Both the position numbers and the translations under genes were made by a program. From Maylandia zebra (taxonomy: Eukaryota > Chordata > Actinopteri > Cichliformes > Cichlidae), in contig NC_135170.1 in the NCBI RefSeq assembly GCF_041146795.1, positions 35,532,659 to 35,596,658 on the forward strand: a DNA stretch of 64,000 nt, given 5' to 3'. Under the pieces are notes generated by a model, which was not told the DNA's origin, searched no databases, and worked only from the letters and a program-made list of their open reading frames with translations. How positions within the stretch are numbered: position 1 is the stretch's first letter; the number at the start of each line of letters is the position of its first letter. Positions 23,325-46,041 of the stretch are shown piece by piece.

Positions 23325-26258
23325 TCTCCCCAAAAGCCTCCGCGAGCTTCGACCGAGCTCAGCCCCACAAATCAGCCTGTTTCTCCTCAGTGTCCCACAT
23401 GAACGTCAAGTAAGCGCCGACTCCTACTTCCTGGACGACAGCCAATCAGAAAGGACCACATTAATCAGACCGGTTGATGCGTTCGAGGTGCGTGGAACGT
23501 TTGAGCGCCTCTGTAGATCGGTTTGTAGTCCTCAACTCTTTATTTATTTCAAGAGGCCCGTTTCCCTGCAGCACTGCTGTGACCCACCTGGCCTTGATAA
23601 AGTCCTGCTGTTTGTTGCTGCTCTCATGCAAAACAGCACAAACTGCAGCACATCTATTTGCATTCTTGTTTGACTAAACAAAAAATTTGCTTTCTAATCT
23701 GAGACCTAACCATCGACTGCACGCCTCCAATTTCTTCCTCTATAATCTGTTTCCTGCTGGCTGCTCATTTGCATTTTGTATTTCTTGTATTGTGTTGTTC
23801 CAATACACCTGCTTTACATCTGATAAATACAGACTGCAGTATTTAAACATCAGCCGCCTGTTCAGAATGAAATTAAACACATTACACATCAGTTGAAATG
23901 TCTCATGATTCAGAGTCAAACTTGTTAGGATACAAAACCAAAGCAAGAACCATAATTCTATATTTATTACCATGTCACTATTTATTTAAATGAGTTAAAC
24001 AACATGTAGCTGTACTGATGACAGAGGAATGTATATTTATTATACTCAAATAAATAAAAGGATTTCTAGAGTCTTAGCTTGCAAATTAAACTCAGGACTG
24101 TAAGTGCAGTCAGAGCCGTGAATGTGTGGACAGGGACAGCTTTTGAGTTTTACACTCAGGATGCGATTAAAGTTCAGACCTTCAGCTTCAGAGCTTTAAC
24201 ACAAATGTTCAGCAGTTACAGACATTTTTATACGCAGCACCGTTTCAGAGACTCGGACACGAATGAAAAATTGAGCGATGAGCACTTGATGGGCAGGTGA
24301 GGCCTGTCGTCATCACACAGCTGAAACATCCATGAAAGTTAAAATCTTTGAGGACCAACAGAAACATTTTCCTTCTAAAGCGAAGAGGGAAAAATCAGGA
24401 ACTTTTCTCTCATTTAACTCTTTATTTGTTACTTCAGTGTGTATGAATAGCTGCGTGGAAGGTTTTTTATCAGCAGGAAGAACTGAAATGCATGAAAATG
24501 CAATTAAAACTCCAAAATTGACGCTCTCCTTCACATTTTCTGAAGCTGTCCAGTGTCCTTGCCATGAGTCTTTGCCAGGCCAATTCTGGCCCCTGGGTCT
24601 AAACAACAAAAGCCCCCCCCGGCTGACAGGTCAGTGGTTGCTGACAGCATAACAGACACATACAAAGATTTCTTCCTTGGGACTAACTGTGCTCGGTCCT
24701 GTTATAAATCTTAATGGCCCATAGACAGTGCAAAATGTGCTTCTGGGTCTAAAAAGTGACGCCACCATGAAAGTCTGCAGAAAGACTTCCAGTCGCATGT
24801 TGATGTCACTGATTGGTCGACTCCGTTTCTATTGTTAGACTGATGACGGCCAAAGAGACACAGCAGCACGTTTAAACATCCCTGATCATTTTAATAAGCT
24901 GTGCAAAAGTTAGTAATAGTAAATATTCCTCTGATTTATTGGCCTTAAAGAGCAGATCACAGTTACTGGCACTTGGTTCAAACATTTTAAAACATTAAAC
25001 TTAATTAACGAAAAGAAAGATAAAAAGAGATTTTTTAAAAGTCAAAATGGTTCATATTTACTTTAGTCATCAGTTTAGTTCAGCTTGAGATTCCTTCATA
25101 TTTAAAAAGGAGTTTTTATCTCCCCACTTTCACCAGCTGGTACTCATGAAACTGTTGAGCTGCTTTAACCAGAAAGTGCCCTGAGATAGTACGTGTTACA
25201 TCGAGCACCACATAAACAACATAAAGCTGAATTTAAAAATGTTCAGTTCCTACAGTAAATGTAGACACTGGCTGAAGTTAAATATAACATTTTAAAAAAA
25301 TCACACTGATATTGATTGTTTAAAGGTGAGTAGTAGAGTAGAGAAAGAGAAAGTAGAACATTTTTGCACCAGTATTTTAGTTGAACACACTCAACATAAC
25401 AGCTGTCGTTATGTCATTGCTCATTTATTGCTTTTATATACTGTAAATTTGATGTGTCCTAGCACATGGAGTTGTTTTTAATTAAACGATTCATCATTTT
25501 TCATGTTTCTTTAATTTATTACTGAAAAGCTTTACAAGTCATTAATAAGATTATTAATATGTGTATACATATTCTTTAAGTTATTTTCTTCCCTATTTGA
25601 TATAAAAATGGAAACAGCAAAATAAACTGATGGATCAAATATTTCAATTTAATTAAAACATCACTCAAATACAAGATGTAATTCTTCTGAAGATTTTTAG
25701 ATTTTATTAATTTGCGTCATTTAAAGAAAGAATGCATTAAAAAAATATACAATTGTAGTTCTTTTTACTTTTACTTTAATAGAATATTTTAAGACTAAGG
25801 GGTAATTTTTTATAAAACACCATGATTTTTATAAGGGTGCACAGGCTCCATGAAAGTGAAATATTTTACTTTTTATAAATATGCTTTGTTAATTCAGTGA
25901 TACTAAAAAGTGTCAGGGTCATTATTCTTCTGGTGGGATGATAATTTCCAACACAGTTTACTTTATTTCAGAATCCGTTTTAATGAAACTACACAGATTG
26001 GTCCATCTAAATGTGAGCTAATCAGTTTTAAATGAATTAGTATTGCTTTGTAATCTGTTTTTAGGATTGGACAAACAACAATAAAGTCACACATTCCCAA
26101 GATTCAAGTTCTCTGTAATGTTATTAAAAGAGCAAAGTGAACTGGAAACTAATGTGAATGTTTGATATCCTCAGGTGAGGTTTTTAAGTTTTTAAAGAGA
26201 AACTGATCTTGAAGTAAGTGTGATATTTCCAGTGATATTCAGCAGAAATGATGCATTC
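23325..26258. other. jmjd8 upstream region and AT-rich intergenic DNA
   Basis: Just upstream of jmjd8 are an ETS-like ACTTCCTGG (about 23,430) and a CCAAT (about 23,443) that may belong to its promoter. From about 23,650 to 26,258 the DNA is AT-rich with no recognisable gene. TTTATT near 25,963 is a candidate poly(A) signal (- strand) for the serine protease. Confidence 0.4.
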
Positions 26259-36915
<10,657 letters not shown>

Positions 36916-39900
36916 CCCCACAGAGTCTCTTCTCAAAGTGTCTCCCAACTCCAACGGCAGGAGTCTGTAAAGCACGAGGGCGTGACCGCCTGCATCATAC
37001 CTGACCGTCAGCCAGCACACGCCACAAACACACCTGACACACCTTCTTCTTCTGAAACCAAAAGCAAACACAGATGCAAACAGACCGCACTGCTCACGGT
37101 GCTAATGTTGTTGTCCTGATTTGTTTTTATTGATATGTTTACATTCATACAGATTTTCCACCAGTTTTCCTGTGAAAATGGTTTCATTTTTATTAATTTG
37201 CCAACAAAATATGTCAAATATTAAAAGCATTTCTGTATTTTATTTTACAAATATTATTACTTAGATTTTTATGTTCACTCTTCTTCTGACAAATAAAGTC
37301 GTCTAAGGAAAGAGAGCTCCTTCGACGACGATGACCTGGATGACTGAGAACCTTCACCGACAAATAAAGTCACAAACACTTTTCTTTATATTTATATTTT
37401 ATATTTCATTCCGCACCGATCGACCTCTGCCCCAGTTACTAACGACTGTGCTGGCCTTAACGCTGCACCTGAGACCACAGACCAATTGTAAAGTCAGATG
37501 TGACGCTGATGGAGAGATCGGTGCAGGGCGATGGAGATGCAAATCGTTTCAGTGAGATCTCATTCATGGAAGTGATGTGAGACACACGGAGCAGCCAAAG
37601 CTCCGCGATGGCCATGCTCGGCTTGGACTTTAAGGTTCTGTTATTATGAAGTATTTTCTTTTTTGATTCTGAGCTTAATGATTGATCGTTTATTGATCCT
37701 CTGTCGTGAGTTCTTGGTTGCCGTTATATATTAGAGGTGAAGTCCTGTGTGAAGTTGGAGGTTTCCTGATTTAGTTACTTCCTGTCTGGTTTTGGTCATC
37801 ATTTGTTTCTTGTGTCTTGTATTTAGTCTTATTTACTTGTCTTGATTAGTTTCAGCAGTTTTAGTTCCAGGCTCCTGGTTAGTCCTCGTTGTGTCCGTGT
37901 ACATACAGCCTGTGGTTTCCTTTGTTCCCTGTCAGAGCTTCTGTTTCTGTTCGTCATGCCTGTGTTCGTTCGCTTGTGTATTGAATTACGTTTCTGGACT
38001 TTCGTTTCCCAGGAGATAAAGGTAGTGAAACACTGAAACATACGAAGCTTTTGTGCCAGAACAATCTGAAACCATCTCTGCTGTGACTCCTGCTGCCAGT
38101 TTGTTATCTCTACATCTCGAGGATGCTTTTCTGTGAAACAGTGATGCAGGTGAGCTCTTTTTATGCCAGACTGTCAGTAACTATGATTCTCACGTCAGGC
38201 CAGCGATGATCCAACAGGATGATCAGTTTTTAGTTTACCTAACCATGTATATTTAAATTTTAAAAACTGACAACATTTGTTTTTTTTTAAATAAAAAGGT
38301 CAAATTAATCACATTTTCAGGGGCTGATTCTGACCAATCGTCACATCTTTACCTGTAACCATGAATAAACTTTCCTGAGCGATGCTTTGTCCTGTAACAC
38401 CTACATGATGTTTTACTGAGACTGGAGCTTTGGTCGTGCCGTCCCAGCACAACTGCTGTTGTTTATGAAATATTCACAACAGACACGTCGGGGGAACGAA
38501 AGAAGGAAAGACAAAACTCATCTGCCAAGAAAATATGTTAAGAAAAAGATTGCCTGTAATTAATGAGTGTTTCTCTGTTGACAGTATGAATATACTCTTC
38601 ATGGTGGCGTGTGTTGTTGTGAGGATGATGTCATCTAATGCAGCAAATACAGTTTTCTGTTGAAAGTAGAAAAAGGTAGCGAACAGACGGAGTCAGAGCT
38701 GAGAACTTCTGTTGAGCAGAGAAAAACTTTTTATTGACACTAATGAATTTGCAGCTCTCGCTCTCTGCTGATAGGAGAGGATGGAGCTCATCCACCTGTC
38801 TCTCTTTCTCTCATCTATACGCTGTTAATCATTCCAGTGAGATATTTATGTTATTTATATATCAATATATTTACTGGAGTCTGTTGACTGACTGAATAAT
38901 CTATACTAGTCATCACAATCCACAGCAAAAACAATGAGTGGCATCAATCAAAGCACTCATCCAGTAACTACAAGGCCCGGCCCAAATGACTGTGTGTGAT
39001 ACAAAATGTGAATCGTTGTCCTGGCCTTATCGTAGCAGCAGGTACAACACCTGGTTTGGTTGTGGTCACGTGATCGCGGTGTTTCGAAACACATGAGCTT
39101 CCCATAAGCAAAGTCTGGAGCTGGAAGAGACGAACCTGCTCAGCCGAGTCGCTGCCTTCACCGACGCACAGAAGCTTCATGGAGCAGAGTCCACGCGCCT
39201 TCACATCAGCAGTGCTCAGTGGTGCTTTTGGTGGCTCATGACAAATGATGTGAGATTTATGAAGTGTATCATATATTTAATATCACACTAGGCAGATTTA
39301 CCCGTGTACGGCTATTTTCAGTACATGTTGCTCGTTGTAAACTTTCCGTGTAACATTCACGATGATATTGTTGATGGTAACGTGTATGATTCCAGCGCAG
39401 CCGACAGGCACTTTGAATTTGTAAAGCTCCTCGCATTACATTCATAATCAAGTTCACTGACTGACGACCCTGCAGTGCTGTTTTCCTGTATTCCTGTTTC
39501 ATCCACTTTAATAAAGTGTCCTGTGTTACAGTAACTGAGTTGTGGATTCGCTTAATGAACGCCTAAGTTGGGCTTCAATCTGCCTTAGACTCACTGACCT
39601 TCTTTGAATCAGCATCACAAAGATCCGAAGTCACTGACAAAACATACACGTATAAATAAATAAAATCTATAGAGAGAAACATGTTTGATATGTTTTTTAT
39701 TAAGTTACACACAAACAGTGTTTTCTACCAACAGGCTCAGACAACACACAACAGACCAGAAACAAAGAAGCAATGTGTACAAGCAGGTGGCAAACACCGG
39801 TTTTTGAAGTAATTGTACAACAAATGCCTCCCAACAGCTTCAGTGTTTCCTGGAATTGATTCAGAAACACCAACAGAGCTATTATCCATCTCTTATGTCA

Positions 39901-40041
39901 GGCAAGTTTCCCCCAGATAGTCCTGGTTGAGATCTAGTGACTGTGAAAGCCATGGTGTATGATCACACCATTTTCATAATCAACTATTCAGTGACCCCTC
40001 TTCAAATACAAAACATCTCTCATAGCAACTTTGCACTGATT
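36916..40041. other. Serine protease upstream region and intergenic DNA
   Basis: No gene was recognised. T-rich, pyrimidine-biased wording at about 37,780-38,000 resembles stretches at 26,930-27,330 and 40,440-41,060. These may be tails of one old LINE-like family, but I could not establish it. Confidence 0.35.
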
Positions 40042-40284
40042 TTAAAACTCTTTCCCCTTTGACAAAGGGACCCGACGCAGCAGCAAAGTCCAACACTGAC
40101 TCTTCGTGCAAATGTCAAGAGTAATTTCAGGGGATTTTCCAACCTCTTGGTTCACAAGAGCCAAAGAAAAATCCTCATCAACGTTGGAGTAAAAACTAGA
40201 TGCTTTTATTGTATATACACAGATAATGCTTACTGTTGTGTCAATAAATAACACGCTGAAGACCACAGACAGCAGTCCAGGCAT
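40042..40284 (-). CDS. Hypothetical small reading frame (80 codons)
   Basis: Starts MPGLLSVVFSVLFIDTTVSI, which could pass as a signal peptide, and ends LSKGKEF. No domain or family was recognised, and no downstream exon or promoter could be linked. It may well be a chance frame or a transposon fragment; it is listed only because its start is signal-like. Confidence 0.12.
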   Translation of the reverse strand: MPGLLSVVFSVLFIDTTVSIICVYTIKASSFYSNVDEDFSLALVNQEVGKSPEITLDICTKSQCWTLLLRRVPLSKGKEF

Positions 40285-41753
40285 CAGGAGCTGGAAACAT
40301 CACCTGATAAAGAAAAAAAGACAACGGACCAAATGAAGAACAGAAGTGTTCTTCATTGCACATTTTTGACCAATCAGAAGTCCCCTTCTTTCACTCTAGA
40401 CTTTTGACCAATCACCAATCAGGACGAATTGCACTATGGTCCATCCCCCTTTTCAGGTAACCTTGCATTTGGAGTGTAATTGTTTTTGTGTTCTAGTTTC
40501 TGTTCATGGTGTTGGTTTGATTATTTCCCTGGGTTCAGTTTTCTGCCTCCTCTGTGTCTTGTAGTCAGTTTGTGTGCCTCAGCAGATTTTACTCTTGTTC
40601 TATACAACCTCTGTGTTTGTCTTCAGGTTCAGTCAGTAGTCGTTGTAGATGCTCTCATGCTCCTGCACCATCACCCCGTCCCAGGACAGACATGGATGTG
40701 ATTCCTTCTGATTTGATCAGCTCCTCCCAGCAGCAGATCATTCCAGGGGCGATTCTAGGATCAGAGCTTTGGGGGTGCTGAGCACCCAGAGAGCTGCTCA
40801 GCCAGGCAAGCTCAACTTTACTCATCACGATGAGACGTTTTCCCTGTCTCTGTCAGTCCCTGCATCTTTAAATGTCTCCAGTTGTCCCGAGTTCCCTCTG
40901 TTCCTCTCTGTCCTCATCGTCTGTTGTCTTCGTCTCCGTTATCAGTCATCATAATTTTACAATCTCTGTGCAAGTCTGCAAATTTCTTTATTAAATCATA
41001 AGATTCTTAAATTCATCAAGTCTCTCTGTGCCTGGGTCCTCGTCACAAAACATGACATCACTGCTTTGTACATTTTAACACAATTTAATAAGCACATGCT
41101 TCAGCCAGTACCTTTTGATTAGCCTTGTCTCGTGGTTTCTTGCTTTGTGGTAGATCTTTATTCTGTTTTCACCGAGATATTTGAATACTAATCAATAAAT
41201 CGATACTCAATTCTAAAAAAAAAATTCTAAACCCACATTTGTGAAAGAAAAGCAAAACGCTTTTTTGAAAAGTTTTTAACAAAACCATCAAATCTGATAA
41301 AGGTTATTTAAATGCTGCAAAAGAAGAATGGATCGGAATAAAAATGCATCCTAACCTTAATTACTGGGGAGAATAATGAATGATGCTCATAGTGAGCTTT
41401 TAATGTGTATGTATAATATAATACAGATACATAAAAATACACTCCAAAAATAGAAGAGTCCTTGAAATGTACAAAATATTAATAAAGAAATTATAAAAAT
41501 GGAGGCAACTATGCCTATGGTACAATGTATGAAAAGATCTTTACTGCAGATACTAATATGGCTCTGCAGATTTTTTATTTTATTTTAATGTTGCCTCAGC
41601 TTGATGTTGGCAAATCTGTCACTGTTTGGTGATCAACTCTCTCAAGCAGTTTAAGAGTTTCTGCTGTGCCTGTCACTGCTCCCTGTCTGTTTCCTTACCT
41701 CATTCTTCCTGACCTTCCGCCCTTATATCCATTATGAACCTGGCTGTCTCACT

Positions 41754-41755
<2 letters not shown>

Positions 41756-41798
<43 letters not shown>
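41756..41798. repeat. (CA)n microsatellite
   Basis: Uninterrupted AC dinucleotides over about 43 bp, inside the outer hAT element. Confidence 0.98.
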
Positions 41799-41802
<4 letters not shown>

Positions 41803-42096
41803 ACAGCAGTTATAAGGTTAATGGGAATCCAGTCAGTTAGCTAGTTAGTACCGTGGGTTTAATATCGGCACATATGACAAAATAAGCAGCTTCTCTCATT
41901 CCTTTTCAAACAGGACAGTGGTAACAACAGCAGGCTACAGACAATGTTACGTTTTAGATTTTAAATAGGCTGTATACATTTCAATGGGAGCAACAGGGCG
42001 GTCAAATATCACTGATTTCACTACAGAGCAGGACGGATTGTAGGGCAGCAAACATCGTGGGGAAACACGTTTCCCACACTGCAGGTTACCTGGTGT

Positions 42097-43394
42097 TAGT
42101 GATGGGACGTTCTGTATCGAGGCTTCGGAGCGTGTGTCGAGTAATGGAGGGGGCGTTTCCGCGAAGCGCGTATCGAGGCTTGCTTCATTTATGGGAGGAG
42201 CTGAAAATGATCACGTCCGAAGCCTCGCTGCCCGGCTGTACCACGTGACTGGTTCATGAAGTGGTTCGAACTTTGCCGCGAGATATGACAGCGATATAAA
42301 CCCCTCAGACTTCATTCAAAATGTGGGTGTTTGATGGAGAGTTGCGGTTAGTGAGAGTTTGGAGACCGTTTGGAGGTTTATGGGAGTGAGGAGAGAAAGT
42401 CTGGAGAGAATGGAGCCAGCTAAGAAGAGGAGGATGTCCTCCCCTGTGTGGGAACATTTTGATCTTATTCCTCCCAACAAGGTATGTAAATTTCTACAGA
42501 AGATGTATTTTCATGATACTGATGGTGCAATACAATTTATGTTAAGCTGTCTTGACTTTTGTACAAGGTGAAGTGTTTGCTATGTGCCAGGGAGCTGGGA
42601 TATAACAACAACACCTCATCCATGCTTAGGCACTACAGAGCTTTGCATGAGAATAAGGGGAACACCGATTGTGGAGCAAGACCAGGTGAGCCATCAAATG
42701 CCATGATAATATAGGATGCAGTAATGTTACTAAATGATATAACAATATTATACAACTGTTATAAGTTACGTGTGTGATATTTATATTTGTGCTTTATCTT
42801 TATTGTCTTTCCTCAGGAGAACAATCTCAAATAGATGAAGACCTGGTTAGCATGGTGATTGAGGACTCCCAGCCATTTAGCATTGTGGAGGACAAAGGAT
42901 TCAAAAGATTTGTTAAATCATTAAATCCTAGCTATGTTCTCCCCACTAAAAAGGCCATAAAAGCAGTGAAAATTTAGTTTTTACAGAATAAAATGTGAAC
43001 AGGCAGGACTGAGGCTCAAAGCCTGTGTGTAGCTGTCCACACCTCAACGTTACAAAAGCACAACTACTGTCCACACCCCAACCACACCTCACCTCACAGT
43101 AAATGATCATTTCCATTTCAAGCATTTCCAAATAATCATTTTCCATACTGCCACTATAAATATACACAGTATACTGCCATCACTACAATATAGATGTTTT
43201 ACACACTCCTTTTGTTGTTGACATTTACAGGCTGTGTGCAAAATGCCACACTCTTCAAATTCATGCCAGCTATTATTTTTACGTCCAGTAGGTGTCCTGC
43301 TAGAGCAAATGAAGCTTCTTGAAGCTTCGCGTTGGGGTGAACCAATTGGATGAAAAGCTTCAGTGCTTCATGGGGCTTCATCTGCCCATCACTA
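42097..43394 (+). mobile_element. Internally deleted hAT element, 1,298 bp, with BED-finger gene
   Basis: The left end TAGTGATGGGAC and right end GCCCATCACTA are inverted. Exact 8-bp target duplications CCTGGTGT flank it (42,089-42,096 and 43,395-43,402). Both are hallmarks of hAT transposition. A TATAAA box at about 42,294 precedes a spliceable frame for the N-terminal BED finger. The RNase-H-like catalytic region and the C-terminal hAT dimerisation domain are missing, so it depends on another transposase for movement. Confidence 0.92.
42410..42977 (+). CDS. Truncated hAT-derived BED zinc-finger protein
   Basis: Three exons joined by consensus splice sites: 42410-42481, 42568-42685, 42817-42977, giving 116 aa without a stop; an in-frame upstream ATG at 42,380 would add 10 residues. 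The BED finger reads SPVWEHFDLIPP then VKCLLCARELGYNNNTSSML and RHYRALH (aromatic-rich N-part, C-x2-C, H-x4-H). It is followed by the N-domain typical of ZBED/hAT transposases (DLVSMVIEDSQPFSIVEDKG, FKRFVKSLNPSYVLP) and stops soon after. BED fingers bind DNA, normally the transposon ends. Without the catalytic region this could be a dominant-negative binder, a harmless remnant or a pseudogene; expression is unknown. Confidence 0.6.
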
Positions 43395-44059
43395 CCTGGT
43401 GTCATGTTTTTCAGCTAAAAGACACATGGTCTGACTCCTACCAACTGTACAAAGAGTAACGCAAGGTTAAAGGCAGCTAACATGTCCTGTTTTAAGCCAG
43501 GCTCTTCCACCTCCCTCTGCTGCGTCTCAGCCGCCATCGCTCTGGCAGTAGCTAGAGCCAGAGCAGGGGAGAGCTGGAACAAACCATTTTGGGAGGGGGG
43601 GGGGGGGGTATCTTTGTTGTTAAAATATCTCAACCAAGTTTCTATATTTTTGTAGTGTATCACACAAAAAATATGACACTATCCTGTACCAAATATTGTC
43701 AAAAAAGTAAGAAATCTTTGGGGGTGCTTTGATGAATTTTGATTAAAATGGGCTAAAACCGCCCCTGGATCATTCCTCTCTGACCGCAGTCCTTACTTCC
43801 TGCTCTCTGTTGATTTAAACCTTACTTTGGTGACATCTAGTGGAATGAAATGAGAATAACACCTCCGAGTGAAATAGTTCTTTGATTTTAACCTGTAAAG
43901 TTGCATTTTATATATTTCTGTTTATTAACTCGTAATCAAACTTTTTTCTTCCACCACTTACCTCACAGAATAGTCACAAACATTTTTATGTGTTATTTCT
44001 TTCTTTCTAATTCTTTTCATCTTTACTGCTTTTTCTTTAAAATAGTCAAAAATATTGCA

Positions 44060-44200
44060 TACATGCCAACCCTCCCGATTTTTCCGGGAGAATCCCGAAT
44101 TTCAGTGCCCCTACCGAAAATCTCCCGGAGCCACCATTCTCCCGAATTTCTCCCGATTTTCCACCCGGACAACAAAATTGAAAAACCATATCCCAGATTG
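44060..44200. repeat. Interspersed repeat ('ccctcccgatttttccggga' type)
   Basis: Repeated CCCGAATTT and TCTCCCG words give internal direct and inverted similarity ('ccgggagaatcccgaatt', 'attctcccgaatttctcccg'). The wording matches an abundant fish interspersed repeat as I recall it. Confidence 0.5.
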
Positions 44201-44640
44201 GCCCAGCCAATTCCAGTTTCCAACAATGGCTACTACTACTGCAGCTACTGAGCTTTAATATTGCTCTTATTACTCTCTCTGGGTCGCATAATAAACTTTT
44301 AACACATTTTCAGGCGAGAATGTAAACTTCAGATATCTGAGCCGGGGAGAACAGCAAACTCCGGTCACATCGTCTTCAAATCTCTGCGGACTTTCGCTAC
44401 TCAGGTTAAACATTATATATAAGTCACTTAAATAACTCATACATGTTATTGTTTGACTTTTTTCAGTGTTTTTTCCCTGAGTAAATCGGTTTGGCTGTGA
44501 TTAAAGTTACTAGATTAGATTAAATAAAACTTTATTAATCCCTCGGGAGGGTTTTCACACAGCTGAATAAACATCAAACGGAAAACTGATTAAACAGAAG
44601 CGTGAGACGGTCGAGAGTTTATAATTTATAAATAGTTATA
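44200..44640. repeat. Arm of the 31,699-33,764 element family, upstream of hsp70
   Basis: Contains in the same order as 32,690-33,220: 'ttccagtttccaacaatggc', 'tctgggtcgcataataaact', 'tcaggcgaga', 'tataagtcactta', 'gagtaaatcggtttggctg' and 'gagacggtcgagagttta'. It ends about 350 bp before the hsp70 heat-shock elements. Confidence 0.8.
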
Positions 44641-44981
44641 ATTTAGATAGCAAGGAGCAGACGGCAGTTTCACTGCACCGAGAGAGCTTAGATGAATTAT
44701 ACTTCAGCGATTTTCTTCTTCTATCAAGCGAACTTTATCCCAAAATGTGTAATTTTAAAGGATTTATGTTAATTCTAGGTAATTCTAGTTAATTATCGCT
44801 GCAACGAAACGGATTTTAGTCGATGATGGTGATAATATCGTATTCAAAGGTGAAAAACCTTGCTTTGTTTCATGTTTAGTGACTCAGAGTTACAGAACTT
44901 AGCCTTTTCCCCTGCCCACATCCGCTGACTCAGATTTGTTCTATCTATCTATCATTTTTCCACGTTCTGACCTTCTTCTAT

Positions 44982-45116
44982 GAGATTCTCGGAGAAGCTG
45001 GTAGAAACTTCTCCCGGTGACGTCACCACGCAGAGCTCACCGCGGAGCACTCTGATTGGACGAGAGTCACGGGAAAGCTCGAGAACTCACGAGAAGTCAG
45101 CGAGGAACGTATAAAG
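44982..45116 (+). promoter_or_regulatory. hsp70: hsp70 promoter: heat-shock elements, CRE, CCAAT, TATA
   Basis: 44,982-45,013 carries several GAA/TTC pentamers (AGAAG, AGAAA, CTTCT) in heat-shock-factor spacing. TGACGTCA at 45,018-45,025 is a palindromic CRE. ATTGG at 45,055-45,059 is an inverted CCAAT. GAGAACTCACGAGAA near 45,080 is a possible second heat-shock element. TATAAAG is at 45,110. This is a compact heat-inducible promoter with a start near 45,140. Confidence 0.85.
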
Positions 45117-45139
45117 TCACTGTGCCGGTTAGAGACCCT

Positions 45140-46018
45140 GACATCAGACCACCGACAGGAGCTGGACGAGACAAATGCTACAGAGGAGAAGAACAAGCGC
45201 TTCATTCATCTTCTAAACGATCTTCATCTGTCAGCGAGAGTGAGTTTCATTTATAGTTTATTTGAAATAATGTTCTGTTCAACGAAATTAGTTTCTTAAA
45301 TATTAGGCTTAAGAAATATAATGTTCAGGGATACTTTTAAAGTTTATTTAATTAAGCTTCATTCATTAGTGGCTGGACGAAAACTCAAAAATTACAATTC
45401 CTCTAAATCTTTATGAAATAAGCTTTATTTTTTAACTTTTTATTTAAGTGTTTCAGTGTTGTTCCGGTGTTGGAAAAGTGTCAGTTATAAAAGATAACTA
45501 CTGCAGTATTTGATTTAAAAATGTTTAAATAAAACCTTATTTAAAAATCTACTGATTTTTAAATAAGGTTTAGACATGAGGTGGATTTATATCTGTACCC
45601 AGCACCTAAAATCATGGCTGCCTTCTAGAAAATACAGTATTAATCGTGCAGAGTCACGAGACCATATTCAATAATAAATATATACTCAGTTGGACTAGGG
45701 AAGACTGTACTGATTTATTTTTAAATGCAGCAATGTTTAATGCAAGATTTAAAAAATCCATCCATCCATTCGCTTCCGCTTATCCTTTTCAGGGGCGCTG
45801 GAGCCTATCCCAGCTGTCATAGGGCGAGAGGCAGGCATGATTTAAAAAAATTTAGTTATATTTAAAACTTAAAATCTCAACATTTGCACAAATTGTACAA
45901 CTTTGTTATTTTAAGGACCCATAGTTTGACTTAATTTAGCGCTCCATAAACAGAAGTTGTTGTTGCCTCTGTCAGTATTTGTTAATGTTCCTCTCTGATG
46001 TTTTCGCCTCCTCTTTAG
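45140..46018 (+). other. hsp70: hsp70 5' UTR exon and 5' UTR intron
   Basis: A leader exon (about 45,140-45,239) ends at donor GAGA|GTGAGT. The intron 45,240-46,018 ends in CTCCTCTTTAG. 23 nt of leader then precede the ATG. The intron contains a short interspersed fragment at about 45,764-45,838 ('ccatccatccattcgcttcc', 'cctatcccagctgtcat') of a kind frequent in fish. Exon limits are inferred from splice consensus and TATA distance. Confidence 0.65.
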
Positions 46019-46041
46019 GAGACTAAGTCAACGTAATCAAG

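Larger units (their letters stand above)
40744..43767. mobile_element. hAT-type element containing a nested hAT
   Basis: The left end CAGGGGCGATTCTAGGATCA and right end 'gctaaaaccgcccctg' are inverted, with the word 'tttgggggtgct' near both ends. An exact 8-bp duplication GATCATTC flanks it (40,736-40,743 and 43,768-43,775). The 3,024 bp include the nested element 42,097-43,394 and the (CA)n at 41,756-41,798. No transposase was recognised in the outer element. Confidence 0.85.
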
